From Parageobacillus caldoxylosilyticus NBRC 107762 (GTDB lineage: Bacteria; Bacillota; Bacilli; Bacillales; Anoxybacillaceae), in the NCBI RefSeq assembly GCF_000632715.1, contig NZ_BAWO01000046.1, forward strand, positions 1 to 53,156: 53,156 nt of DNA, read 5' to 3'. This document shows, piece after piece, positions 1 to 9,111 of the stretch (positions within the stretch are counted from its first letter, which is position 1; every line of letters begins with the position of its first letter). Both the position numbers and the translations under genes were made by a program. The notes under the pieces are model-generated. The model was not told where the DNA came from. It searched no databases and was given only the letters and a program-made list of their open reading frames with translations.

Positions 1-260
1 TTCAGCTTTTCGCATTGTCCAGCTCCGGCTCGCAACGCCTTGCGGAAAATAACCTTCCTCCGTCGACATGCAAGCATGTCTCGTCGGAAGAACATTTTCC
101 TTCCGGCGTTAGGCGCTCGCCTTCGCTTTTCGTATTGTCCAGCTTCAGCGCCTAGCTCTCTTGCGCCAAATAACCTTCCCCCTCGAAGTGCAAGCACTTC
201 TGCGGGTGAAGAACATTTGGCTTCGAGAGCTGATCTCGGCGCTTCAGCTTTTCTATGTGG
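1..260. repeat. Two tandem copies of a ~120-bp structured hairpin repeat
   Basis: Two units lie head to tail with a 120-bp period: the CCAGCT-type unit start occurs at 19 and again at 139, and the tail motif (CTTTTCGxATTGTCC) at 7-20 and 127-140, with a third partial tail near 243. Each unit folds into nested stems: 65-71/74-80, 44-50/94-100 and 34-39/105-110 in unit 1; 185-191/194-200, 165-171/215-221 and 154-160/225-231 in unit 2. The arms differ between copies but stay complementary. There is no convincing protein-coding potential. It lies downstream of the last tRNA of the array. It resembles the short palindromic repeats of Geobacillus-type genomes, but I cannot name a family. Confidence 0.8.
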
Positions 261-302
261 ACGCTTCGTTTTGTTCAGTTTTCAAGGAACTTACCTAAAA
301 TG

Positions 303-375
303 TGGAGCCTATCGGGATCGAACCGATGACCTCCTGCGTGCAAAGCAGGCGCTCTCCCAGCTGAGCTAAGGCCCC
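303..375 (-). tRNA. tRNA-Ala (anticodon TGC)
   Basis: Complete cloverleaf on the minus strand: acceptor GGGGCCT paired with GGGCTCC-type 3' arm, D-arm AGCTCAGCTGGGAGAGC, anticodon stem CCTGC/GCAGG around TTTGCAC (TGC), and T-loop TTCGATC. The 3' CCA is not encoded. It is the last gene of the eight-tRNA array behind the 5S gene. Confidence 0.97.
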
Positions 376-387
376 ATATGACCAAAA

Positions 388-461
388 TCGGGAAGACAGG
401 ATTCGAACCTGCGACCCCATGGTCCCAAACCATGTGCTCTACCAAGCTGAGCTACTTCCCG
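388..461 (-). tRNA. tRNA-Pro (anticodon TGG)
   Basis: Cloverleaf with acceptor CGGGAAG/CTTCCCG, anticodon arm ATGG-TTTGGGA-CCAT reading TGG, and T-loop TTCGAAT. CCA is not encoded. It is transcribed with its neighbours in the 5S-tRNA array. Confidence 0.97.
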
Positions 462-464
462 CTA

Positions 465-541
465 TGGCGCGCTCGAGAGGATTCGAACCCCTAACCTTCT
501 GATCCGTAGTCAGATGCTCTATCCAATTGAGCTACGAGCGC
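465..541 (-). tRNA. tRNA-Arg (anticodon ACG)
   Basis: Cloverleaf with acceptor GCGCTCG/CGAGCGC, anticodon arm TCTGA-CTACGGA-TCAGA reading ACG (A34 expected to be edited to inosine), and T-loop TTCGAAT. The 3' CCA is encoded at 465-467. Confidence 0.97.
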
Positions 542-544
542 ACG

Positions 545-630
545 TGCCGAGGGCCGGACTCGAACCGGCACGGTAGTTACCTACCCCAGGATTTTAAGTC
601 CTGTGCGTCTGCCAATTCCGCCACCCCGGC
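545..630 (-). tRNA. tRNA-Leu (anticodon TAA)
   Basis: Class II tRNA of 86 nt with a long variable arm (GGGTAGGTAACTACC region). The anticodon arm around CTTAAAA reads TAA. Acceptor GCCGGGG pairs with CCTCGGC allowing one wobble. CCA is not encoded. Confidence 0.97.
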
Positions 631-636
631 GAATGA

Positions 637-711
637 TGGAGCGGAAGACGGGACTCGAACCCGCGACCCCCACCTTGGCAAGGTGGTGTTCTACCACTGA
701 ACTACTTCCGC
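637..711 (-). tRNA. tRNA-Gly (anticodon GCC)
   Basis: Cloverleaf with acceptor GCGGAAG/CTTCCGC, anticodon arm CACC-TTGGCAA-GGTG reading GCC, and T-loop TTCGAGT. The 3' CCA is encoded (637-639). Confidence 0.97.
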
Positions 712-733
712 AATTAATATTATCAAGAAAGAA

Positions 734-818
734 TGCGGGTGAAGGGACTCGAACCCCCACGCCCGTAAAGGGCACTAGACCCTGAATCTAGCGCGTCTGC
801 CAATTCCGCCACACCCGC
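734..818 (-). tRNA. tRNA-Leu (anticodon CAG)
   Basis: Class II tRNA of 85 nt. Anticodon stem CTAGA/TCTAG encloses TTCAGGG (CAG). The variable arm contains GCCC/GGGC around TTTAC. Acceptor is GCGGGTG/CACCCGC. CCA is not encoded. Confidence 0.97.
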
Positions 819-822
819 AAGA

Positions 823-898
823 TGGTGAGCCATGGAGGACTCGAACCTCCGACCCTCTGATTAAAAGTCAGATGCTCTACCTACTGAGCTAATGGCTC
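823..898 (-). tRNA. tRNA-Lys (anticodon TTT)
   Basis: Cloverleaf with acceptor GAGCCAT/ATGGCTC, anticodon arm TCTGA-CTTTTAA-TCAGA reading TTT, and T-loop TTCGAGT. CCA is encoded (823-825). The spacer to the preceding tRNA-Val is unusually long and lacks the tRNA-Thr found here in B. subtilis rrnJ. Confidence 0.97.
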
Positions 899-1047
899 AT
901 GTGGTGAAGACACTCATTGTTTTTTCGTTACCTCTTCCTCTACTAGCGAATTCGAAGATGTTGAATGCGTCGAGGCAACTCGTAGCGAATTCATGGATGT
1001 TTAGCTCGTCGCTTCCCACGAAGCTAATGTTTTTTATTTATTGAAAA
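899..1047. repeat. Long tRNA-tRNA spacer with a 39-bp imperfect direct repeat
   Basis: This 149-bp spacer separates tRNA-Val from tRNA-Lys; the other spacers in the array are 3-25 bp. TAGCGAATTC occurs at 944-953 and again at 983-992, each followed by a similar run (xxxGATGTTxA, then CGTCG), giving a 39-bp period. No tRNA cloverleaf and no usable reading frame is present. In the homologous B. subtilis array a tRNA-Thr lies here, so the segment looks like a replacement or degenerate insertion. Confidence 0.6.
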
Positions 1048-1123
1048 TGGTGGAGGATGACGGGATCGAACCGCCGACCCCTTGCTTGTAAGGCAAGTGC
1101 TCTCCCAGCTGAGCTAATCCTCC
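1048..1123 (-). tRNA. tRNA-Val (anticodon TAC)
   Basis: Cloverleaf with acceptor GGAGGAT/ATCCTCC, anticodon arm CTTGC-CTTACAA-GCAAG reading TAC, and T-loop TTCGATC. CCA is encoded (1048-1050). It is the first tRNA after the 5S gene. Confidence 0.97.
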
Positions 1124-1131
1124 ACAACAAC

Positions 1132-1250
<119 letters not shown>

Positions 1251-1268
1251 AAGTGATAGACAAATTCT

Positions 1269-1296
1269 ATTATAGTTCAACCGATAACATTGTCAA
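1269..1296 (-). promoter_or_regulatory. Sigma-A promoter P2 directly in front of the 5S gene
   Basis: The minus strand shows -35 TTGACA (1296-1291), a 16-bp spacer and -10 TATAAT (1274-1269), both hexamers perfect. The predicted start is near 1262, only about 12 nt before the mature 5S 5' end. This is the position expected for an rrn P2 promoter, but with 5S instead of a 16S leader. Confidence 0.8.
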
Positions 1297-1452
1297 GAAC
1301 TATTTTATTGCATCAAAATTCGCTAAAACTCGCTTCTTGCTGTTCATAAAAGCAAAATCTTCTCTTAATTTGACAGCTTTTTCTTTAGGTGTTTCTTATG
1401 TATTGTATTCGCCTTTAATACACCGTCATCTGTCTTTCAAAGCAGCTTTCAT

Positions 1453-1481
1453 AATATATCATCTAAAAATCTTATTGTCAA
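1453..1481 (-). promoter_or_regulatory. Sigma-A promoter P1 upstream of the 5S-tRNA operon
   Basis: -35 TTGACA (1481-1476), 17-bp spacer and -10 TATATT (1458-1453), with A/T-rich sequence upstream (1482-1560) that could act as an UP element. It lies about 185 bp upstream of P2, giving the tandem P1-P2 layout of rRNA operons. The rest of 1297-1568 holds no gene that I can support. Confidence 0.7.
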
Positions 1482-1557
1482 CTCTTGATTCCTCTTTCTT
1501 TTTTCGAAAACAGCATTTATTATTTTATATAATTTATACTTAAAAGTCAACTATTTA

Positions 1558-1600
1558 TTTTTAAAACATTTCCCCTATGGGCAAAACACCCATAGGGGAA
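1558..1600 (-). terminator. Rho-independent terminator of lysS
   Basis: A perfect 12-bp stem TTCCCCTATGGG/CCCATAGGGGAA (1570-1581/1589-1600) with a 7-nt loop, followed on the minus strand by an A/T-rich tail. It sits 10 nt after the lysS stop and separates lysS from the 5S-tRNA operon. Confidence 0.85.
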
Positions 1601-1609
1601 AGGAACATC

Positions 1610-3157
<1,548 letters not shown>

Positions 3158-3182
3158 TCACTGCAATCGTTTCATTCGTTTC

Positions 3183-4184
3183 TTATACAGCCTGTGCATC
3201 TGTTTTCGGTCTGTTTTCCACTTCTTCGACGAAATTGAGCAATAGAGTAGCGAGCTGTTCACGAGTTTCGCATTCATTAATCGCGTTGCGAATTTTTGCC
3301 GCTCCGCGCACCCCTTTTAAATACCATGCCGCATGTTTGCGCATTTCCTTGACAGCAATATATTCTCCTTTTAATGCAATTAAACGGTCTAAATGCAAAA
3401 GACATACATCCACCTTTTCTCTAGCCGTTGGTTCTGGAATTAACTCTCCTGTTTCTAGATAACGGACTGTACGGTAGATGACCCATGGATTTCCGAGAGC
3501 CGCACGTCCAATCATTACTCCGTCAACCCCTGTCTCTTCCAACATCCGTTTTGCATCTTGCGGGGTTTTTACGTCGCCGTTTCCGATCACAGGGATGTTG
3601 ACTGCCTCTTTTACTTGTTTAATGATATTCCAATCTGCTTTTCCTTCGTACATCTGCACTCTTGTTCGTCCATGGACTGCGACTGCTTTACCGCCGGCCC
3701 GTTCGACGGCTTGGGCATTCTCTACCGCATAAATATGATTTTCATCCCAGCCGATCCGCATTTTTACCGTTACCGGTTTTTCCACCGCATCTACAATGGC
3801 GGCAACCACATCATAAATTTTATTTGGATCTAAAAGCCATTTCGCCCCTGCATCACATTTCGTAATTTTTGGAACAGGGCATCCCATATTAATGTCAATG
3901 ATATCGGCATTCGTGTTTTTGTCGACAAATTTGGCCGCTTTGACAAGCGTTTCTTTTTCCCCACCAAAAATTTGCAGGCTTAACGGCTTTTCCCGCTCGT
4001 CAATATATAACATTTCTAGCGTCTTTTCATTATGATAGACAATTCCTTTATCGCTTACCATTTCCGCACAAACAAGCCCTGCCCCAAATTCTTTCACCGT
4101 AAGGCGAAATGCGGAATTGCACACTCCAGCCATTGGGGCAAGAACGACACGGTTTTTAATCTCTACATCGCCGATTTTAAACAT
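3183..4184 (-). CDS. dusB: tRNA-dihydrouridine synthase B
   Basis: FMN-dependent reduction of uridines to dihydrouridine in tRNA D-loops. The 333-residue TIM-barrel begins with the typical VVLAPMAGVCNSAFR motif. NMGCP around residue 100-103 carries the catalytic Cys102, and a phosphate-binding GNGDV/IGRAALGNPW segment follows in the second half. The start is ATG with a strong AAGGAGG 9 nt upstream. It ends the pab-fol operon, 16 nt downstream of the small XRE gene, the same neighbour order as yazB-yacF in B. subtilis. Confidence 0.96.
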   Translation of the reverse strand: MFKIGDVEIKNRVVLAPMAGVCNSAFRLTVKEFGAGLVCAEMVSDKGIVYHNEKTLEMLYIDEREKPLSLQIFGGEKETLVKAAKFVDKNTNADIIDINMGCPVPKITKCDAGAKWLLDPNKIYDVVAAIVDAVEKPVTVKMRIGWDENHIYAVENAQAVERAGGKAVAVHGRTRVQMYEGKADWNIIKQVKEAVNIPVIGNGDVKTPQDAKRMLEETGVDGVMIGRAALGNPWVIYRTVRYLETGELIPEPTAREKVDVCLLHLDRLIALKGEYIAVKEMRKHAAWYLKGVRGAAKIRNAINECETREQLATLLLNFVEEVENRPKTDAQAV

Positions 4185-4200
4185 CGGTTTACCTCCTTTC

Positions 4201-4422
4201 CTATTCTCTCGACTCTAACTGCGGCGGAGCCAGCTCCTCTACAGATATATTTAACCGTTCGGCAATTTGTTGGATTAATTGCTCCGACGGAAAGCGATTT
4301 CCTCGTTCAATTTCTCCCAGTATCGATATGGAAATCCCCAGTTCTTTTGCCAACCTTTCTTGTGTATATCCTTTTAGCTTCCGAAAAGCGCGAATACGTC
4401 TTCCCCATTTTTCTGCTTCCAT
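4201..4422 (-). CDS. yazB: Small XRE-family helix-turn-helix regulator (YazB-like)
   Basis: A 73-residue protein that is almost entirely one HTH_3/XRE DNA-binding domain: RAFRKLKGYTQERLAKELG is helix 1-2, and ISISILGEIERGNRFPS supplies the recognition helix and following turn. No ligand-binding domain is attached. The start ATG has GGAG 7 nt upstream and lies inside folK, giving a 49-nt overlap, so translation is probably coupled. Position matches B. subtilis yazB. Its target is unknown; a role in tuning this folate operon is only a guess. Confidence 0.88.
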   Translation of the reverse strand: MEAEKWGRRIRAFRKLKGYTQERLAKELGISISILGEIERGNRFPSEQLIQQIAERLNISVEELAPPQLESRE

Positions 4423-4901
4423 ATACGAACTCCTTCTCTGTCAGGTAGTCGATCTATGAAGTCTTCCAGGCATTGGGAAACATTTGGGATATGAATATCA
4501 TGATTTATTTCTAATAATGGAATCATCACAAACGCCCGTTCCGTCATACGCGGGTGTGGAATGATAAGCTGCTCTGTTTCAATATTTTCATGATTATATA
4601 GTAAAATGTCAAGGTCTAACGTTCTTGGTCCCCAGCGTATTTCCCTCTTTCTTCCAAATCTTTGTTCGATTTTTTGCGTCACCTCAAGCAATGCAAAAGG
4701 AGAAAGGGCAGTAGTAATTTTGACAACCATATTTAAAAACTTATCTTGGTTGATGTAACCGACTGGTTCTGTCTCGTAAATAGACGAGGTAGCAGTGACA
4801 GAAATTTGCTCATGGTTGTCCAATGCTTTGACTGCTTCCCGCAAATAATATAGTCGGTTCCCGATATTAGACCCTAACGCAATATACGCATAATTTTCCA
4901 T
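4374..4901 (-). CDS. folK: 2-amino-4-hydroxy-6-hydroxymethyldihydropteridine pyrophosphokinase
   Basis: Transfers pyrophosphate from ATP to hydroxymethyl-dihydropterin, the step before DHPS in folate synthesis. 175 residues. IALGSNIGNR at the N-terminus and the HPPK signature RWGPRTLDLDILLY in the middle give the nucleotide- and pterin-binding residues. The start ATG follows the folB stop codon immediately (TAG-ATG). Its 3' end overlaps the XRE gene by 49 nt. Confidence 0.97.
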   Translation of the reverse strand: MENYAYIALGSNIGNRLYYLREAVKALDNHEQISVTATSSIYETEPVGYINQDKFLNMVVKITTALSPFALLEVTQKIEQRFGRKREIRWGPRTLDLDILLYNHENIETEQLIIPHPRMTERAFVMIPLLEINHDIHIPNVSQCLEDFIDRLPDREGVRIWKQKNGEDVFALFGS

Positions 4902-5261
4902 CTAACGACCCCTTACGATTTCTACCGCTACGGATTCATAATGGCCTGGAATAGGCGGATTTGGTTTGGTGACTTTAACGGTACAGCGAATAACAGTTGG
5001 AAAAGAAGATAAAATTTGCCCAGCGATCGCCTCTGCTACTGCTTCAATCAGCGCGAACTTTCTTTTCTCAACAATTTGGCGGCACATATTGTATACTTCC
5101 GCATAATTAATCGTATCTTCTAACCGATCGCTCTTTCCAGCCCTCTGTAAATTCGTTTCCAAGGTGACATCGACAACAAAGCGTTGCCCAAGCGCATTTT
5201 CTTCCGGAAGAACACCATGATACCCATAAAACTCCATTCGCTGAAGATAAATTTTATCGAT
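4902..5261 (-). CDS. folB: Dihydroneopterin aldolase, apparently starting at ATC
   Basis: Converts dihydroneopterin to hydroxymethyl-dihydropterin and glycolaldehyde. The family motif EFYGYHGVLPEE and the C-terminal KPNPPIPGHYESVAVEI strand are clear. The first ATG (5237) would give 111 residues and cut off the first beta-strand. B. subtilis FolB has a residue-for-residue counterpart (M-D-K-x-Y) beginning eight codons earlier, where this sequence has ATC GAT AAA ATT TAT at 5261. AAGGAG lies 9 nt upstream of that ATC. I therefore annotate 119 residues from ATC, overlapping the folP stop by 8 nt; a sequencing error or use of the internal ATG are the alternatives. Confidence 0.8.
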   Translation of the reverse strand: MDKIYLQRMEFYGYHGVLPEENALGQRFVVDVTLETNLQRAGKSDRLEDTINYAEVYNMCRQIVEKRKFALIEAVAEAIAGQILSSFPTVIRCTVKVTKPNPPIPGHYESVAVEIVRGR

Positions 5262-6108
5262 CGCCCTCCACTCCTTTTCCTAACATCGCATCCATCATTT
5301 TCGCCATTCGCGCAATCGGCAATACATCATGTACGCGCACGATATGAGCGCCCTTCACAATCCCCAGGCATACCGTTGCCCCTGTTCCTTCGACCCGCTC
5401 ATCAACTGGCAAGTCCAACACACGACCAATAAACCGCTTGCGGGACGTTCCAAGCAGCAGTGGGTATCCGAGCTGGGTAAATTCGTCTAAACGGCGCATG
5501 ATTTCTAGGTTATGCTCAAATGTTTTCGCAAATCCGATACCTGGATCTAAAATAATGTTTTCGTCTTTCACCCCCGCACGTTTTACGATCGCAACGCTTT
5601 CCATCAAATCTGCGATCATATCGGAAATTAAATCCTGATACTCTAAATGATGGCGGTTGTGCATTAAAATAATTGGAACATCATAGGAAGCGGCGACTTC
5701 CGCCATTTTGGCATCCGCTTTGGCTCCCCATACATCGTTAATGATATGGGCCCCCGCTTCAATGGCCTGTTTGGCGACTTCCGCTTTATACGTATCAACG
5801 GAAATCGGAACTTTCACCTCTTTCGCAACGGCCTTTACGACTGGAATGACGCGGCGCAACTCCTCTTCTAACGATACTTTTTCCGCTCCCGGACGAGTCG
5901 ACTCGCCGCCGATATCAATGATATCAGCTCCGTCTGCCACGAGCCGCTTGGCATGCTCGACGGCGCGATCGACATCATAAAACCGTCCGCCGTCAGAAAA
6001 AGAATCAGGTGTGACGTTGACAATTCCCATGACCATTGTTTTTTTACGTAAATCTAACTCATAATCCCCGCAACGCAGTACAAAAGGAGCTGCATTCGCT
6101 ATGCTCAT
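5254..6108 (-). CDS. folP: Dihydropteroate synthase
   Basis: Condenses hydroxymethyl-dihydropterin pyrophosphate with p-aminobenzoate; the target of sulfonamides (B. subtilis sul). 284 residues. Both family signatures are present: MGIVNVTPDSFSDGG near the N-terminus and the IDIGGESTRPGA loop. DPGIGFAKT and GTSRKRFIG lie further along the TIM barrel. The start ATG overlaps the pabC stop in an ATGA arrangement, indicating coupled translation within the pabB-pabA-pabC-folP-folB-folK operon. Confidence 0.97.
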   Translation of the reverse strand: MSIANAAPFVLRCGDYELDLRKKTMVMGIVNVTPDSFSDGGRFYDVDRAVEHAKRLVADGADIIDIGGESTRPGAEKVSLEEELRRVIPVVKAVAKEVKVPISVDTYKAEVAKQAIEAGAHIINDVWGAKADAKMAEVAASYDVPIILMHNRHHLEYQDLISDMIADLMESVAIVKRAGVKDENIILDPGIGFAKTFEHNLEIMRRLDEFTQLGYPLLLGTSRKRFIGRVLDLPVDERVEGTGATVCLGIVKGAHIVRVHDVLPIARMAKMMDAMLGKGVEGDR

Positions 6109-6983
6109 TGATCCCCAATCCTTTCTGTCAATTCATGTCTTGTCCATAAAAAGGGCGTAAAGCGTCTATAATGTTTCTGCAATAATGATGTAATGGTCCC
6201 ATCGGCGCCTGCATAGGCGCGGCCCTCGACTTGATAAATCGGAACGATTTCCTGAATCGAATTCGTCACAAAGATTTCATCGGCTTGCTTTAGATGCGTT
6301 AGTGGATAAAACCCTTCCTTATAAGCGATGTTTAGCGCCCTCAACATCGCAAGCACAAACTGTCTTGTGACACCATTTAAAATGCCTGTACGAATTGCCG
6401 GAGTATATACGGTTTCGTTTTTTACCCAAAAAATGTTCGAAACGATTCCCTCGGCAACATACCCTTGTTCATTCAGAAAAATGCCTTCTGCATCTGTGCG
6501 GCTGCCCAATTCCCGTTTTCCTATAATATTGTTGAGATAATGATGCGATTTTAACCGTTCGGTTCCCTCCGGGGTATTTCGTCTTGCTTTTAAAATGATT
6601 CCTACTTTTCCTTTTGTAAAGGATGGCGCAGACAATGGCTTCATATACATAATAATCGTCGGCTCGCCGTAAGCAGCCGTTTGCAAGCCAATATCGCCAA
6701 TGCCTGCAGAAACATTCAAACGAACATAGGCATCTCTTAACCCGTTTACTTCTAGCAATCGGTAAAGTATTTCTTTCACTTCATCGCGCGTAAAAACCTT
6801 GACAATATTCATCTCCCGCAAGCTGCCGTTTAGCCGCTCCAAATGGTCATCGAGCAAAAACGGATGACCGTCATAGGTGCGAAACGTTTCAAATACGCCA
6901 AGCCCATATAAAAAGCCGTGATCAAATGGTGAAATGCGCGCTTCATCTTTATGGACGATGTCTCCGTTGATATATATGTACAT
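6105..6983 (-). CDS. pabC: 4-amino-4-deoxychorismate lyase
   Basis: PLP enzyme releasing p-aminobenzoate and pyruvate from aminodeoxychorismate. 292 residues, fold type IV like branched-chain aminotransferases. Visible landmarks are the HGFLYGLGVFETFRTYDG segment, KSHHYLNNIIGKRE with the likely PLP lysine, and EGIVSNIFWV. Context next to pabA/pabB favours the lyase over D-amino-acid or branched-chain aminotransferase. It starts 4 nt after the pabA stop. Confidence 0.93.
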   Translation of the reverse strand: MYIYINGDIVHKDEARISPFDHGFLYGLGVFETFRTYDGHPFLLDDHLERLNGSLREMNIVKVFTRDEVKEILYRLLEVNGLRDAYVRLNVSAGIGDIGLQTAAYGEPTIIMYMKPLSAPSFTKGKVGIILKARRNTPEGTERLKSHHYLNNIIGKRELGSRTDAEGIFLNEQGYVAEGIVSNIFWVKNETVYTPAIRTGILNGVTRQFVLAMLRALNIAYKEGFYPLTHLKQADEIFVTNSIQEIVPIYQVEGRAYAGADGTITSLLQKHYRRFTPFLWTRHELTERIGDQ

Positions 6984-6987
6984 GTTA

Positions 6988-7566
6988 CTATCGAACCCTT
7001 TTATATGTTTCTATAAAGTTTTTCAACAACTGCATTCCGTGGCTGGTCATAATTGACTCCGGGTGAAACTGCACTCCTTCCACTGGCAGTGTCTTGTGAC
7101 GAATCGCCATGATTTCGTTTTCTTCTGTCCACGCGGAAATCTCGAAGCAATCCGGCAACGTTTCTTTTTCAACAATAAGGGAATGGTAGCGAGTAGCGGT
7201 AAACGGACTAGGAATGCCGCTAAAAATCGTTTTTCTATCATGGAATACTTGCGACGTCTTGCCGTGCATTAAACGGTCAGCGCGAACGATTTTTCCGCCA
7301 AATGCTTGTGCAATCGCTTGATGGCCAAGACAAACGCCAAAAATCGGAATTTTCCCAGCGAAATATGCGATCGCTTCGAGGCTGATGCCAGCTTCATTTG
7401 GCGTGCAAGGTCCGGGAGAAATCATAATGAAATCTGGATTTAACCCCTCTATTTCTTGAATGGTCACCTCGTCATTTCGTTTCACGATCAATTCTTCGCC
7501 TAGCACACCTAAATATTGCACTAAGTTATATGTAAAGGAATCATAATTATCAATCATGATAATCAT
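6988..7566 (-). CDS. pabA: Aminodeoxychorismate/anthranilate synthase glutamine amidotransferase subunit
   Basis: Class I glutaminase supplying ammonia to PabB; in B. subtilis the same protein also serves TrpE. 192 residues. [16 protein letters not shown] holds the nucleophile Cys, and [10 protein letters not shown] the His-Glu pair. [11 protein letters not shown] is the typical N-terminus. The start ATG has GAGGTGA upstream. If no trpG exists elsewhere it would be amphibolic, which cannot be judged from this window. Confidence 0.96.
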   Translation of the reverse strand: MIIMIDNYDSFTYNLVQYLGVLGEELIVKRNDEVTIQEIEGLNPDFIMISPGPCTPNEAGISLEAIAYFAGKIPIFGVCLGHQAIAQAFGGKIVRADRLMHGKTSQVFHDRKTIFSGIPSPFTATRYHSLIVEKETLPDCFEISAWTEENEIMAIRHKTLPVEGVQFHPESIMTSHGMQLLKNFIETYKRVR

Positions 7567-7573
7567 TTCTATC

Positions 7574-8995
7574 TCACCTCATGCTCTGATATAGTTTCTC
7601 TGCTTCGCTCAGCTCTTTCGCTTTCCAAAGGGCTGCCGCCTTTTTCAAACATTCCTCATATTCATGTTCCGGATGCGAATCAATGACAATTCCAGCTCCT
7701 GCTTGCACATGGGCTATGCCGTCTTTCGCGATCATCGTGCGAATCGCAATGTTGAATTCCATATCTCCATTAAATCCGATCCATCCAATCGAACCGGTAT
7801 ACAATCCCCGCCGTACCGGCTCGAGTTCTTCAATAATTTCCATCGTTCGCACTTTTGGTGCACCAGTAATGGTGCCGCCAGGAAACATGGCTTGGATAAC
7901 ATCAAATGCATCTTTTCCTTGTTGGAGTTTTCCCGATACATGCGAAACGATATGCATCACATGGGAGTATCGTTCAATCGTCATCCACTCATCCACTTTC
8001 ACCGTACCGTATTGACATACACGTCCCAAATCATTGCGCTCTAAATCGACGAGCATGGCATGTTCGGCAATTTCCTTTTCGTTGGCCAGTAACTTTTGCG
8101 CGATCCGCTCGTCTTCTTCTTTTGTTTTCCCGCGTGAACGCGTTCCGGCAATCGGTCTTGTGCTAATGTCATTTCCCCGTTTTTTGACGAGCAATTCAGG
8201 CGAACCGCTAACAATTTGAAACTCTGGAAAATGAATATACGCCATATACGGAGATGGATTGATGACGCGAAGCTGCTCGTAAATATGAAATGGATGTACC
8301 AACAGCGGCTTTGATTGGCGCACCGATAAATTTACTTGAAATACGTCGCCTTGGGCGATATATTGCTGCACCCGGCAAACGGCTTGCACAAACTCCTCTT
8401 TTGTCATCGAAACCGAGGGATCGACTTTTTTAGTCTGAAATGCCCAACGAATGTCTTCTTTCTTTTCCTGCAGCCAACACATCTCATAAAAGGAGAGCCG
8501 CCGCTCTGCTTCAAATTCTTCTCCATCCCTGTAATGAACAATCATATGCAGCTGATGCTTTTGATGGTCGTATACAAATACATCGTCAAAAATGAAAAAA
8601 TACATATACGGAAGCTGCAAGTCGTCTTTGGCATAGGACGGGATTTTTTCAATATATCGCATACCATCATAGCTGATATAACCGATTACCCCGCCCTGAA
8701 AAGGAATGTCGTCATCCGCGGCGGAAAAAGAGACACCGGCAAACCATTGCTTCAACAATAATAGCGGGTTGCCTTCATACCGTTTTTCTTCCCCATGATA
8801 AACAATATGGAGCTGATTTTCCGTCGCGCGAATGATGCCATTGGGGGCGAATCCGATGATGCTATACCGTCCGCCTTGACCGCTTTCTAATAAAACATGA
8901 TACGGCTGTTCATGCGCAATCATCTTATATTGCAAGAACCAGTCTCGGTACGCATAAGAAACTGTCCGCCTCTTTCTTTTTCGCTTTTGTTCCAT
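7574..8995 (-). CDS. pabB: Aminodeoxychorismate synthase component I
   Basis: Aminates chorismate to 4-amino-4-deoxychorismate with PabA. 473 residues: a degenerate N-terminal domain and a chorismate-binding C-terminal domain with [43 protein letters not shown] and AGAGIV. The PIAGT motif carries Ala where E. coli PabB has Lys (PIKGT); from memory B. subtilis PabB also has PIAGT, so this fits a lineage trait. First gene of the folate operon; a TACAAT -10-like box lies at 9045-9040, but I see no good -35. Confidence 0.94.
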   Translation of the reverse strand: MEQKRKRKRRTVSYAYRDWFLQYKMIAHEQPYHVLLESGQGGRYSIIGFAPNGIIRATENQLHIVYHGEEKRYEGNPLLLLKQWFAGVSFSAADDDIPFQGGVIGYISYDGMRYIEKIPSYAKDDLQLPYMYFFIFDDVFVYDHQKHQLHMIVHYRDGEEFEAERRLSFYEMCWLQEKKEDIRWAFQTKKVDPSVSMTKEEFVQAVCRVQQYIAQGDVFQVNLSVRQSKPLLVHPFHIYEQLRVINPSPYMAYIHFPEFQIVSGSPELLVKKRGNDISTRPIAGTRSRGKTKEEDERIAQKLLANEKEIAEHAMLVDLERNDLGRVCQYGTVKVDEWMTIERYSHVMHIVSHVSGKLQQGKDAFDVIQAMFPGGTITGAPKVRTMEIIEELEPVRRGLYTGSIGWIGFNGDMEFNIAIRTMIAKDGIAHVQAGAGIVIDSHPEHEYEECLKKAAALWKAKELSEAEKLYQSMR

Positions 8996-9060
8996 AGCAA
9001 GATCACTCCTTGCCTTCTACCGCTATATACCTATTGTACAATGAGTCGGCCAACATATCA

Positions 9061-9101
9061 TTATAAAAAAAGTTCGACAGGGTTTCTTTCCCCCTGCCGA
9101 A
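9061..9101 (-). terminator. Terminator of cysK
   Basis: Stem TTCGGCAGGG/CCCTGTCGAA (9073-9101 region, one G-T wobble) followed on the minus strand by CTTTTTTTATAA. It separates cysK from the folate operon. Confidence 0.88.
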
Positions 9102-9111
9102 ATAGGACGAT

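Noticed and set aside
40-369. 109-codon plus-strand frame at the left edge
   Set aside because: It runs through the structured tandem repeat and across tRNA-Ala, so it cannot be a real protein gene.
1253-1543. 96-codon plus-strand frame between 5S and lysS
   Set aside because: It overlaps the two divergently oriented 5S promoters, has no ribosome site, and has the Phe/Leu/Ser/Tyr-rich composition of non-coding A/T-rich DNA.
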